From: an uncultured Faecalibacterium sp.
Lineage (GTDB): Bacteria; Bacillota; Clostridia; Oscillospirales; Ruminococcaceae
Assembly: GCA_934524985.1 (NCBI GenBank)
Contig: CAKSYT010000018.1
Coordinates: 1 to 30,715, forward strand
Direction: 5' to 3'
DNA: 30,715 nucleotides
Every line of letters starts with the position of its first letter. The first letter of the stretch is position 1. A program made the translations under genes and the position numbers. Of the stretch, positions 1-7,884 are shown piece after piece. Under the pieces are notes generated by a model that was not told the DNA's origin, made no database searches, and worked only from the letters and a program-made list of their open reading frames with translations.

Positions 1-120
1 TGAACTTGGAGCGCTTCAGGTTTCTCGGTGCTAACCGGAACTTTTCAGCGTCTATTGGTTCTTTTCAAGGGCTTCCTACTGAGCTTTCAGAAGTCATTCT
101 TTTGTCTCAGCGCTTGGCGC
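1..120 (-). other. Untranslated leader of a leftward transcript running off the window (possible rRNA leader)
   Basis: This is the transcribed region just downstream of the strong leftward promoter at 127-155. On the minus strand it has no Shine-Dalgarno plus start codon leading to a convincing ORF. It contains CCTTGAAAAGAAC, which loosely resembles the boxA antitermination element of Firmicute rRNA leaders. A long non-coding leader behind a near-consensus promoter with an A/T-rich upstream stretch is typical of rRNA operons, but no mature rRNA is inside the window, so this is inference. A ribosomal-protein or tRNA operon is the alternative. Confidence 0.4.
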
Positions 121-126
121 TCAAGT

Positions 127-155
127 ATAATACCACACCCCCGGACGATTGTCAA
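127..155 (-). promoter_or_regulatory. Strong sigma-A-type promoter, leftward
   Basis: On the minus strand TTGACA (150-155) and TATTAT (127-132) are separated by exactly 17 nt. An A/T-rich tract with runs of T and A (about 156-185) lies upstream and could act as an UP element. Transcription would start near 120 and leave the window. The match is the closest to consensus in this window. Confidence 0.8.
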
Positions 156-230
156 CACTTTTTGACATCTTTTTTAAAAGAAAATTGAGCTTTCTTCACT
201 TATATTGTGTTCAGCCCCTCTTCCCCATAC

Positions 231-264
231 AAAAAGGCCGTCCATGCACTGCACAGACGGCCTT
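231..264 (-). terminator. Rho-independent terminator of pheST
   Basis: Read on the minus strand, a 9-bp stem AAGGCCGTC/GACGGCCTT is followed directly by TTTTTGT. It lies about 35 nt after the pheT stop codon. Confidence 0.88.
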
Positions 265-297
265 AGGTCTATATATAATTACTTATATAATAAGTTT

Positions 298-2709
298 TTA
301 GCGGATCTCGATCCCCAGCTTGAACTTCAGGTTGCCGAGGATCTTCTTGACCACACGCTCCACTTCCTCAGCGGAGACTTCCTTCTTGGGGTCGGACAGG
401 GACAGGCTGAATGCCATGCTCTTTTTGCCCTCGCCGAGGTTTGCACCGCGATAGATATCGAACAGCTTGACCTCGCTGACCAGCGGGCTGGCCTTGCGGA
501 TGGTCTCCTCGATCTCGCCGCAGGACACAGCCTCACCGCAGACCAGAGCCAGATCACGCTTGACCGGTGCATAGGGGCTGAGGGGCTTATAGCGCAGCTC
601 GCCCTCTACGCAGGACATCAGAGCCTCGTAGTCCAGCTCGCCCAGATAGATGTTCTGGCTGTCCTTCTGCTCCTTGGCGATCTCCAGCTCGGCGTTGATC
701 TCGTTGGCAAGCTTGCCGAACACGCCCAGTCGCTTGCCGTTGCAATACACGGCGGCGCTGATGCCGGGGTGCAGCCATGCGGCGGTCTCGCGCTGATAAT
801 CAAAGGTCAGGCCAAAGCCGGCTGCCAATGCTTCCAGTGCGCCCTTGACGGTGAAGAAGTCCTCCTCGGGGCCGAAGGCACCGATGCAGAGGGTCTGACG
901 CTCGTGGGGGTGCTCATTGATGGGCAGTTCCTTGGCCAGATAGACCGGTGCCATCTCGAACAGGCGACCCTCGGCGTTGCCCTTTTTCAGGTTGTCCACG
1001 ATGACGTTCAGCATGGAGGGGGTCAGCAGGGTGCGCATGATGGACAGGTTCTCGCTGATGGGGTTCAAAATGCGGATGGCCTTGCGGGCTTCGTCCTCGG
1101 CGGGGATATGCAGCATATCCAGCTCGGCGTTGGAGTAGAAAGCCAGCGTAGAGGCCTCGTAGAAGCCCTGTGCAGCCAGCAGACGCTTGGTCTTGAGCTG
1201 CTGCTTCTGGTCGTAGTTCAGGCCGCCGTTGGTGACGGAGGCAGTATTCAGGAAGGTGGGCACGATATGGTCGTAGCCGTACTCGCGGATGACCTCCTCG
1301 GCCAGATCCGGGAAGCTTTCCACGTCATCGCGGTACAGGGGTGCAGACACATCCCAGCTGCCATCGGCCTGCACGTCCACGGTAAACTCCAGACGCTGCA
1401 GAATGTCGATCATGGTCTGGTCGGGCACGGTGATGCCCAGCACGCCGCAGATCTTTGCCGGGGTGGTGACGATGTGCTTGCGCTCCAGCGGGCGGCCATC
1501 GGTCAGGTCGTATTCCAGCGTAGTGATATCACCGCAGTCCAGCTGCTGGATCAGGTGCAGAGCGCGTGCCAGACCCAGCTGCGGAGAGTAGCGGTCCACG
1601 CCCTTTTCGTAGCGGGCAGAGGAATCGCTGTTCTGACCCAGTGCGCGGCTGGTCTTACGCACGCTGTCGCGGGCAAAGGTAGCGCACTCGAACAGCAGGC
1701 TGGTGGTGTTATCGTCCATACCGGAGTTTGCGCCGCCCATAATACCGGCCAGTGCCACCGGCTTTTCGGCATCGCAGATGACCAGATTGTTGGGGTTCAG
1801 GGTGAATTCCTTCTCGTCCAGCGTGACGATCTTTTCGCCCTCGTGGGCGCGGCGCACATCAATGGTGCAGCCGGCGACCTTGTTCAGGTCAAAAGCGTGC
1901 ATGGGCTGACCCATCTCCAGCAGGGTGTGGTTGGTGATATCCACCACGTTGCTGATGGAGCGCAGGCCGCACAGCGCCAGATGGCGCTTCATCCAGCGGG
2001 GAGACTCGCCCATGCGGATGTTGCGGACATAGTGTGCCATATAGCGGGGGCACAGCTCCGGTGCCTCCACCTTGACGGTGATGGGAGCGTCCGGCTCGCA
2101 GACGGCCTTGTAATCCATGGCGGGCATGTGCAGGGGCTTGCCCAGAACCGCAGCCACCTCGCGGGCGATACCCAGAACGGACTGGCAGTCCGGGCGGTTG
2201 GCAGTGATGGAGATATCAAAGATGTAGTCGTCCAGACCCACCACGGGGGCAATGTCGGTGCCGGGGACAGAGTCCTCGGGCAGGATGAGCAGGCCGTAGA
2301 CCTCAGAGCCCGGGAACAGGTCATCGTTCAGACCCAGCTCTGCGCCGGAGCACAGCATACCGTTGGACTCCACACCCTGCATCTTGCGGGCCTTGATGGT
2401 GATGCCGCCGGGCAGGGTGGAGCCATCCAGCGCGGTGGGCACGCAATCGCCCAGCTTCATGTTGGCGGCACCGGTGCTGATGCGGATCTCGTGGCCGTAG
2501 GCACCGCAGTCCACCACACACTTGGTCAGGTGGGTGCCCTCCTGCTTTTCCATCTCCACGATCTTGCCGACGACCACCTTGCTGATGCCTGCATCCAGCG
2601 GGATGAGCTCTTCTACCTCGAAACCGCAGGAGAACAGCTTCTCCTCCAGTTCCTGTGCGGTAACATCGATATCAACGAATTCTTTTAACCAACTGAAAGG
2701 TACTTTCAT
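298..2709 (-). CDS. pheT: Phenylalanine--tRNA ligase, beta subunit
   Basis: This is the large subunit of the cytoplasmic alpha2-beta2 enzyme that charges tRNA-Phe; it binds tRNA and carries the editing site. The 803 residues match the usual bacterial length of about 800. The N-terminus (MKVPFSWLKEFV) is typical. An OB-fold tRNA-binding domain lies around residues 40-150 (ISTGAANMKLGD; GVESNGMLCSGAELGL). The B3/B4 editing and B5 domains follow, and a ferredoxin-like anticodon-binding domain closes the protein (SPYAPVKRDLALV near 715; ending FKLGIEIR). The start ATG has GGGGAGAG upstream. It sits 18 bp after pheS and is surely cotranscribed with it under the pheS T-box. The gene looks intact. 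Confidence 0.98.
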   Translation of the reverse strand: MKVPFSWLKEFVDIDVTAQELEEKLFSCGFEVEELIPLDAGISKVVVGKIVEMEKQEGTHLTKCVVDCGAYGHEIRISTGAANMKLGDCVPTALDGSTLPGGITIKARKMQGVESNGMLCSGAELGLNDDLFPGSEVYGLLILPEDSVPGTDIAPVVGLDDYIFDISITANRPDCQSVLGIAREVAAVLGKPLHMPAMDYKAVCEPDAPITVKVEAPELCPRYMAHYVRNIRMGESPRWMKRHLALCGLRSISNVVDITNHTLLEMGQPMHAFDLNKVAGCTIDVRRAHEGEKIVTLDEKEFTLNPNNLVICDAEKPVALAGIMGGANSGMDDNTTSLLFECATFARDSVRKTSRALGQNSDSSARYEKGVDRYSPQLGLARALHLIQQLDCGDITTLEYDLTDGRPLERKHIVTTPAKICGVLGITVPDQTMIDILQRLEFTVDVQADGSWDVSAPLYRDDVESFPDLAEEVIREYGYDHIVPTFLNTASVTNGGLNYDQKQQLKTKRLLAAQGFYEASTLAFYSNAELDMLHIPAEDEARKAIRILNPISENLSIMRTLLTPSMLNVIVDNLKKGNAEGRLFEMAPVYLAKELPINEHPHERQTLCIGAFGPEEDFFTVKGALEALAAGFGLTFDYQRETAAWLHPGISAAVYCNGKRLGVFGKLANEINAELEIAKEQKDSQNIYLGELDYEALMSCVEGELRYKPLSPYAPVKRDLALVCGEAVSCGEIEETIRKASPLVSEVKLFDIYRGANLGEGKKSMAFSLSLSDPKKEVSAEEVERVVKKILGNLKFKLGIEIR

Positions 2710-2727
2710 TGTTTGTTCTCTCCCCTC

Positions 2728-3750
2728 TTATTCGTGGAACTGCTTGAGGAACTGCAGATTATTCTCGAACATCAGACCAATGTTGTTGATGCCGTACTTC
2801 AGCATGGCGATACGCTCGATGCCGATGCCGAAGGCGAAGCCGGAGTACTCGTCCGGGTCGATGTTGCAGTTTTCCAGCACCTTACGGTTGACAACGCCGC
2901 CGCCCAGCACCTCGATCCAGCCGGTGTGCTTGCACAGAGGGCAGCCCTTGCCGTGGCACTCGAAGCAGCTTACGTCCACCTCCACGCTGGGCTCGGTGAA
3001 CGGGAAGTAGGAGGGGCGCAGGCGGGTGCGGGTGTCGGCACCGAACAGCTTCTGCACGAAGGTGTTCAGCGCGCCCTGCAGGTCACCCAGCGTGATGCCC
3101 TTATCCACGACCAGGCCTTCCATCTGGTGGAACATGGGGCTGTGGGTAGCGTCCGAGTCAGAGCGGAACACGCGGCCGGGGATCAGCACCTTGATGGGCG
3201 GCTTCTGGCTGTCCATGGTGCGAATCTGGCCACCGGAGGTCTGGGTGCGCAACAGGAATTCATCGGACAGATAGAAGGTATCCTGCATATCGCGGGCGGG
3301 GTGATCCTTGGGCACGTTCAGACGGGTGAAGTTGTGGTCGTCATCCTCGATCTCCGGGGCATCTGCCACGGCAAAGCCCATGCCGGAGAACACATCGATG
3401 ATCTGGTTGGTGACCAGCGTCAGGGGGTGCAGACCGCCTACGGAGCGGGTCTTGGCGGGCAGGGTGATGTCCACCGTCTCGGCGGCGTTGCGGGCAGCAA
3501 GTTCTGCCTGCTTCACGGTCTCGGCAGCAGCATCGTAGTCTGCCTGCACCTTCTGCTTGAGTTCGTTGATGATCTTGCCCATAGCGGGGCGCTCTTCCGG
3601 CGCAACGGTGCGCAGGTTCTTCATCAGGGCAGGGATCTTGCCGTTTTTGCTGAGGTATTCCTGCCAGAAGGAAGCCAGCGTCTCCTTGCTGGACACCTGA
3701 CCAAGGCTTTCAGCGGCCTGCTTGGCCAGCTCATCGATCATTGCTTGCAT
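2728..3750 (-). CDS. pheS: Phenylalanine--tRNA ligase, alpha subunit
   Basis: This catalytic class II synthetase subunit forms phenylalanyl-adenylate and transfers Phe to its tRNA. The 340 residues are the normal length. An N-terminal coiled-coil arm (about 1-90) precedes the class II core. Motif 2 is visible as FRSDSDATHSPMFHQMEG. A Cys-rich loop of the kind common in Firmicute PheS follows (SCFECHGKGCPLCKHTGW), and motif 3 is GFAFGIGIERIAMLKYG. The start ATG is supported by AAGGAGAG eight nt upstream. It is the first gene of the pheST operon and is preceded by a T-box leader with a UUC specifier, so expression should rise when uncharged tRNA-Phe accumulates. Confidence 0.98.
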   Translation of the reverse strand: MQAMIDELAKQAAESLGQVSSKETLASFWQEYLSKNGKIPALMKNLRTVAPEERPAMGKIINELKQKVQADYDAAAETVKQAELAARNAAETVDITLPAKTRSVGGLHPLTLVTNQIIDVFSGMGFAVADAPEIEDDDHNFTRLNVPKDHPARDMQDTFYLSDEFLLRTQTSGGQIRTMDSQKPPIKVLIPGRVFRSDSDATHSPMFHQMEGLVVDKGITLGDLQGALNTFVQKLFGADTRTRLRPSYFPFTEPSVEVDVSCFECHGKGCPLCKHTGWIEVLGGGVVNRKVLENCNIDPDEYSGFAFGIGIERIAMLKYGINNIGLMFENNLQFLKQFHE

Positions 3751-3795
3751 GGATTTTCTCTCCTTTATTCTTTGTGTTCATGGAGCGGAGTACAA

Positions 3796-4093
3796 CAAAA
3801 AAGCTCCGTCCCCCTGCCCGACTGCTCAGGCAAAAGGGACGAAGCTGTAACCATTTCTGCTCCGCGGTACCACCCGTTTTCCGTCTGCACAAAGGCAGAC
3901 GGCGCTCAAACGCCGTAACGGGGCGCAACCGTCCTGTGCTAATAGATGCACCCGCATCGTTCGCGCAGACCGCTCGGGAGCGAACTTCAGCCCCTGCCGC
4001 ACATAGAAGCCCTTTCAGCCGGTGAAGCTTCTCTCTTTGCCGTGCAGACAGCGCCTACTCTCTCCGTCGCTGCGTTTGGTATTATGATAACCA
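3796..4093 (-). promoter_or_regulatory. T-box riboswitch leader (tRNA-Phe) of pheST
   Basis: Minus-strand leader. Stem I closes with GGAG (4062-4065) against CTCC (3978-3981). The specifier loop shows AGTA (4056-4059) opposite GAA-G-TTC-G, making TTC (3983-3985), a Phe codon, the specifier. The T-box core GGGTGGTACCGCGG lies at about 3862-3876; its TGGT bulge predicts a tRNA with discriminator A, as in tRNA-Phe. The terminator stem (AGCTTCGTCCC pairing with GGGACGGAGCT, then TTTTTTG) spans 3797-3846. Uncharged tRNA-Phe would favour the antiterminator and read-through. Confidence 0.94.
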
Positions 4094-4097
4094 AGAG

Positions 4098-5231
4098 TTA
4101 TGTTACCACATTTTGCGGCGGTTTGCAAGCCGCTGAGCGGTTTTTGTTTGCCGGAGCTGCATTTTGCGCCTTATTTTGTGCATTCTTCCCGGTCAGGCGG
4201 CAGGCCTCGCAGGCCGTGATGCAGCACACCGCAAACACCAGCAGGGCGCAGTCTGTCGGCACCCGCTGCATGGGCACCACACGGGCGCACAGGGTATTGA
4301 AGCTTTCCACGGCGTCTTGCGGCAAGCCCAGATAAAACAGCGCCAGCGAAAGCGGCAGATGCAGCACCCTGCCCCACAATAAGGGTTTGAACGAGACTTC
4401 CGGCGGGCAGAGGGTGCGCACTTGCAGCAGCACCGAAGCGCCCTGCACGCTGAGCGCGGCGCAGCACAGCCCGCTTGCCCACAGACCGGTGCGGGCAGCG
4501 TAGTCGCAGCCGGAGCACACCTCCAGCAGCATGGCCGGAAAGGGTGCAAGCGCTGCGGGCAGCAGCAGCCCGCAGCCTGCCGCCAGCATCCGGAAATACA
4601 GCACAAAGCAGCATAATTTCAAGTAAGTCACCGCAGCCTGTGCAAGGATGGCATCCAGCGCGGGCGGAGGTTCTGCTTGCGCGGCAGCGGGCGGCGCGGG
4701 CAAAGGCTCCGGTATGCCGCAGACACGGCAGAGCAGTGCCGCCGTCAGCCAGCCCGCCAGCACCTGTGCGGCAAACAGGCACACCCCCGCCGTGCGGCTG
4801 CCCAGCAGCTGCTCCCCTACCGTCAGGATAACAAAAGACGGCCCGGAGCAGATGCAGGCTGGCAGCAGAGCCGAAGCCTCCTGCGGGGTCAGTTCTCTGC
4901 TGCGGACTGCTTCGGCAGCAGCGGCGGCAGCAGGGGCAAAGCCGCCCACAAGGCCGATAAGCAGCACACTGCCCGCGCTGCGGCTGCGCAGACCGATACA
5001 GCGCACCACCGGCCAAAGCAGCACGCCCAGCACCTCGCCCGCACCGCTGCGCATGATGAGCGCTGACACCACCAGAAACGGAAACAGCGACACCAGCAGC
5101 GCCCCGCCGCAGAGCGCAAGACCCTGCCGCAAAGCTTCCGCACAAGTCTGCGGCGCGGCAAATACCAGCGCCGCCGTGGCTGCACCCAGTAAAAAAAGCC
5201 CCGGATACAGCGGTTTGCAGCTTTTACTCAT
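4098..5231 (-). CDS. ylbJ: Sporulation integral membrane protein YlbJ-like
   Basis: A 377-residue polytopic membrane protein with roughly eight or nine hydrophobic segments and a nucleoside-recognition (Gate)-type repeat architecture. Typical family features are the first hydrophobic block (residues about 9-30), the segment with LFPFLVVSALIMRSGAGEV near 50-70, and GLVGGFAPAAAAAAEAVR with TPQEASALLPACICSGPSF near 95-140. In Bacillus, YlbJ is made in the mother cell and is needed for spore heat resistance. The start is ATG 5229-5231 because GGAGGGGGAGGG lies just upstream; a longer open frame to 5336 crosses the divergent yqfC start and is rejected. The protein is unusually Cys- and Ala-rich, and the C-terminal 40 residues are polar. 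It diverges from yqfC-yqfD, another sporulation pair, which supports the assignment. Confidence 0.82.
   Translation of the reverse strand: MSKSCKPLYPGLFLLGAATAALVFAAPQTCAEALRQGLALCGGALLVSLFPFLVVSALIMRSGAGEVLGVLLWPVVRCIGLRSRSAGSVLLIGLVGGFAPAAAAAAEAVRSRELTPQEASALLPACICSGPSFVILTVGEQLLGSRTAGVCLFAAQVLAGWLTAALLCRVCGIPEPLPAPPAAAQAEPPPALDAILAQAAVTYLKLCCFVLYFRMLAAGCGLLLPAALAPFPAMLLEVCSGCDYAARTGLWASGLCCAALSVQGASVLLQVRTLCPPEVSFKPLLWGRVLHLPLSLALFYLGLPQDAVESFNTLCARVVPMQRVPTDCALLVFAVCCITACEACRLTGKNAQNKAQNAAPANKNRSAACKPPQNVVT
4100..4128 (-). promoter_or_regulatory. Probable promoter of the pheST T-box leader
   Basis: On the minus strand TTGCAA (4123-4128), a 17-nt spacer and TAACAT (4100-4105). It overlaps the 3' end of ylbJ. 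The position fits the 5' end of the T-box stem I. Confidence 0.5.
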
Positions 5232-5248
5232 AAGCACGCCCTCCCCCT

Positions 5249-5260
5249 CCATATATATGG
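5249..5260. promoter_or_regulatory. Perfect palindrome in the ylbJ/yqfC divergent promoter region
   Basis: CCATATATATGG is a perfect 12-bp inverted repeat in the 76-bp gap between the two divergent sporulation genes. CATATATA resembles the -10 of sporulation sigma-E promoters (CATACAnT) on both strands. A TCATAAG-like -35 lies 14 nt away rightward and an ACATTG-like one lies at about 5275-5282 leftward. A repressor site is the alternative. Function is inferred. Confidence 0.4.
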
Positions 5261-5307
5261 AAGCATGGGCTGTGCAATGTACAAAGCGCGGGACGGGAGG
5301 GACAACG

Positions 5308-5595
5308 ATGGCCAGAGCACACCACGACCGGCGCACCCCGGGCGACTGGCTGCGCGGGCTGTTCCGACAGCCGCCGCCCGGGTTTTACAGCCGCCCTGCC
5401 GTATACCTGAGCGGCGACCGGATGGAGATCGAGCATTTTTGCACGGTGTTGTTTTTTGATGAAAACAAACTGTGCCTGCGGCTGGCGAAGGGGCGGTTCA
5501 CGGTATACGGCAGCGGACTGCGCATCTGCACCCTGACCGCCGCCCGGCTGACGGTGCAGGGGCAGTTTTTGCGCACCGATTTTTCCGATGAATAG
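5308..5595 (+). CDS. yqfC: Sporulation protein YqfC-like (YabP/YqfC family)
   Basis: A small 95-residue protein of the YabP/YqfC family, in which short beta-strand-rich proteins act in the mother cell during spore formation. The sequence shows the family pattern of an N-terminal segment (DWLRGLF), a PAVYLSGDRMEIEHFCTV strand region, then FTVYGSGLRICTLTAARLTV and a terminal QGQFLRTDFSDE. The start ATG 5308-5310 has GGGAGG seven nt upstream. The open frame extends far left of this point, but that part is antisense to ylbJ. The gene ends 9 bp before yqfD, whose ribosome-binding site overlaps its stop region, so the two are cotranscribed. In other Clostridia this pair usually leads into phoH and ybeY; here a convergent gene follows instead. 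Confidence 0.82.
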   Translation: MARAHHDRRTPGDWLRGLFRQPPPGFYSRPAVYLSGDRMEIEHFCTVLFFDENKLCLRLAKGRFTVYGSGLRICTLTAARLTVQGQFLRTDFSDE

Positions 5596-5604
5596 GAGGC
5601 CGTC

Positions 5605-6741
5605 ATGGAAGCTGCAAGCCTTTGGGCAGGGGTGCGCTTTACCGCCCGGAACGGCAGCCCCGAGGCGCTTTTGACCGATGCCGCCGGGCAAGGGCTGCAT
5701 TTGTATGGTATTTCTTCCCTGCCCGGGGGCTTTTGCGCCCATTGCGCCGCTTGGCAATACCGGCGGCTGGCCGCACTTGCCCGGCACAGGCGGGTGCGGC
5801 TGCGGGTGGAAAAACGGAAAGGGTTGTATTTTTTGCTGCGCCCGCTACTGCGGCGCAAGGGACTTTGGGTAGGGCTGGTCGCTTGGGGGCTGGTGCTGGT
5901 CTGGCTGCAGGGGCTGGTATGGGCGGTGGACTACGGCAGCCTGACCACCGGGCAGCGGGCGCGGGCGGGTGCAGTGCTGCTCAGCTGCGGCTTGCAGCCC
6001 GGCACTGCCGTAACCGAGGAGCTGCTGCGCACCGGAGAGTATGCCCTGCTGGAAAGCGGCGAGTTCTCGTGGGCAAGCCTGAATTTTGAAAAAGGGCGGC
6101 TTGCGGTGGAAGCTGCCCCTGCCCGCGCACGGCCTGAGATCGCCGCTGGCACCCTGCACGGGCTGCGGGCAAAATGCAATGGGACGGTGCTGCGTACAAA
6201 TCTTACCAGCGGCACCATGCTGGTAGCCCCCGGGCAGACTGTGGAAGCCGGGCAGGGGTTGATCGGCACGGCACGCAGCGAGCGGGACGGCACCTTGATC
6301 TTTGCCCCGGCGGCGGGCACGGTAGTGGCACAGCTGGAATGGGAGACAAACCAGAGCGTTCCGCTGGCAGAGACCCTGCCGCAGCTGACCGGCGAAAATA
6401 CAACAAATTACCGGCTATTTTTTGCGGAGCACTCTGCCGCGCTTTCGCCCTCTGCACCCGACAGGGACGGGCTGTGCCGCACCCGGCATCTGCAATTAGA
6501 GGTTTTCGGTCTGCCTCTGCCCTGCGCGGTGGAGGAGACCACCTATTACGGGCAGCAGCAAGAAACGATGCACCGCACCGAGGCGCAGGCGCTTGTGCTG
6601 GCACGGCTGCAAGGGCTGCGGGCTCTGCACGATGCTTTCCCGGATGCAGAGATCTTCGCCCGCCGGGAGGCGTGCACCGTGCAGGAGGATGCCCTGCACT
6701 ACAATGCCGTGTATACCGTGGCGGCAGATATCTGCACATAG
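5605..6741 (+). CDS. yqfD: Sporulation protein YqfD
   Basis: A 378-residue sporulation membrane protein of about the usual YqfD length (near 390). A cytoplasmic N-terminal region (1-85) contains the family-like run of Arg/Lys ending in RPLLRRKGLWVG. A single transmembrane helix (about 87-107) follows, and the rest is predicted extracytoplasmic, with GTAVTEELLRTGEYALLESG early and a late segment with TTYYGQQQETMHRTEAQALV. The start ATG has AGGAGG five nt upstream. It is transcribed with yqfC. The stop codon is immediately followed by a copy of the dispersed hairpin element, which probably forms its transcript end. Nothing looks truncated. Confidence 0.85.
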   Translation: MEAASLWAGVRFTARNGSPEALLTDAAGQGLHLYGISSLPGGFCAHCAAWQYRRLAALARHRRVRLRVEKRKGLYFLLRPLLRRKGLWVGLVAWGLVLVWLQGLVWAVDYGSLTTGQRARAGAVLLSCGLQPGTAVTEELLRTGEYALLESGEFSWASLNFEKGRLAVEAAPARARPEIAAGTLHGLRAKCNGTVLRTNLTSGTMLVAPGQTVEAGQGLIGTARSERDGTLIFAPAAGTVVAQLEWETNQSVPLAETLPQLTGENTTNYRLFFAEHSAALSPSAPDRDGLCRTRHLQLEVFGLPLPCAVEETTYYGQQQETMHRTEAQALVLARLQGLRALHDAFPDAEIFARREACTVQEDALHYNAVYTVAADICT

Positions 6742-6884
6742 CAAACGGCAGACGATTTGGAATGGTCTCCGCTTTGCTCTGACCATATTCAGCGGAAAGA
6801 GCATTTTTTATTTACAGGTCTGGAAAATCTGCGGATTTTCCAGACCTGTCTTTTCACGGGAGGGGTCGAGACGGAAAACGGCAG
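6741..6884 (+). repeat. Dispersed structured element, copy A
   Basis: A full-length copy starting at the yqfD stop codon. Hairpin 1 is ATGGTC (6762-6767) with GACCAT (6781-6786) around a 13-nt loop. The loop bases TCCGCT (6768-6773) are complementary to AGCGGA (6791-6796). Hairpin 2 is a perfect 15-bp stem (6815-6829 with 6834-6848) closed by TGCG. The tail TTTTCACGGGAGGGG leads to GGAAAACGGCAG. In this orientation hairpin 2 plus TTTTC could terminate yqfD. Confidence 0.85.
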
Positions 6885-6920
6885 CTATATAAAAGCAACT
6901 TTCTTCGGAAGCGCAGAAGC

Positions 6921-6957
6921 AAAAAGGCGGCTGTACCTAACTGCACAGCCGCCTTTT
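6921..6957 (-). terminator. Terminator of the lon-engB-methyltransferase-hslO operon
   Basis: On the minus strand AAAAGGCGGCTGTGCAG pairs with CTGTACAGCCGCC-like sequence (GGCGGCTGT with ACAGCCGCC) and is followed by TTTTTGC. It lies shortly after the hslO stop. Confidence 0.85.
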
Positions 6958-6975
6958 GAAAAGCGTTTTTTGATT

Positions 6976-7881
6976 TTACTGGATGGTCTGAGCAGCTTCG
7001 GCGGCCTGTACATCGTACTCGGCAAGCAGAGTGTTCAGGTCGTACTGATACTTGCTGTGGCAGAAGTGGCACACCACCTCACAGGTGGGGTCCTCGTCCC
7101 GCATCCGCTCAAGCTCAGCACGGCCAAGGCTGAGCAGCATTTCCTTGGTGCGCTCGGCGCTGCAATCGCACTGGTACTGCACCGTGCGCTCGTCCAGCAC
7201 GTTGGGGTTGAAGCCTGCCAGCGCCATCTGCATCATGTCCTCGGGGGTTTTGCCCGCATGGAGCAGCTCAGTGACAGAGGGCATGGCGCTGATATTCTTT
7301 TCCAGCTGGTCGATCTCGGCATCGGTAGCGCCGGGCAGCAGCTGCACCATAAAACCACCGGCGCAGAGGATGGACAGGTCCTTGTCCACCAGCACGCCCA
7401 GTGCCATCACGGTGGGCACCTGCTCGCTGTACGCATAGTAGCTGGTCAGATCCTCAGCGATCTCGCCAGACACCAGCGGCACCTGCCCGACCGTAGGCTC
7501 CTTTTGTAAGCGGTTGTCCCGGATGACGGTCAGCACGCCGTTCTTGCCCACGGCGGTGCCAACGTCCAAGTGGCCGTTGGCTTTGGCGGGCAGCTCCACC
7601 AGCGGGTTGTCGATGCAGCCCTTCACGTTGCCGGTGCCGTCGGTGCAGGCGATGAGCACGCCCGCAGGGCCGCCGCCCGCCACACGCAGGGTGATGCGGT
7701 CGCGGTCGTCCTTGAGCATAGAGCCCATCAGGGTAGCACCCGTGAGCAGACGGCCCAGTGCCGCGCTGCAGGTGGCGCTTGTGGTGTGAAGCTTTTCTGC
7801 TTTACGGACAATATCGGTGGAATCCACACCGCAGAACACGACACCGCCGTTCTCGGACAGGCCGCGGATCAGGTTTGCCAT
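6976..7881 (-). CDS. hslO: Hsp33 redox-regulated chaperone HslO
   Basis: A cytoplasmic holdase chaperone that is activated when its zinc-bound cysteines are oxidised, protecting unfolding proteins during oxidative and heat stress. The 301 residues are the usual length. The C-terminal redox switch is complete: C238-x-C240 and C271-x-x-C274. The N-terminal substrate-binding domain shows the family segments GRLLTGATLMGSMLK and GQVPLVSGEIAEDLTSYY. The start ATG overlaps no neighbour and is 3 bp after the methyltransferase stop, indicating translational coupling. It is the last gene of a lon-engB-methyltransferase-hslO unit. In an anaerobe it probably serves survival of oxygen exposure (inference). 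Confidence 0.96.
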   Translation of the reverse strand: MANLIRGLSENGGVVFCGVDSTDIVRKAEKLHTTSATCSAALGRLLTGATLMGSMLKDDRDRITLRVAGGGPAGVLIACTDGTGNVKGCIDNPLVELPAKANGHLDVGTAVGKNGVLTVIRDNRLQKEPTVGQVPLVSGEIAEDLTSYYAYSEQVPTVMALGVLVDKDLSILCAGGFMVQLLPGATDAEIDQLEKNISAMPSVTELLHAGKTPEDMMQMALAGFNPNVLDERTVQYQCDCSAERTKEMLLSLGRAELERMRDEDPTCEVVCHFCHSKYQYDLNTLLAEYDVQAAEAAQTIQ

Positions 7882-7884
7882 AGG

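Noticed and set aside
6..188. 60-codon rightward ORF at the left edge
   Set aside because: It has no ribosome-binding site and overlaps the leftward promoter and its leader.
205..2688. Long rightward open frame (827 codons) opposite pheT
   Set aside because: It mirrors the pheT coding strand in a GC-rich gene, has no ribosome-binding site and gives a composition without domains. It is a shadow of pheT.
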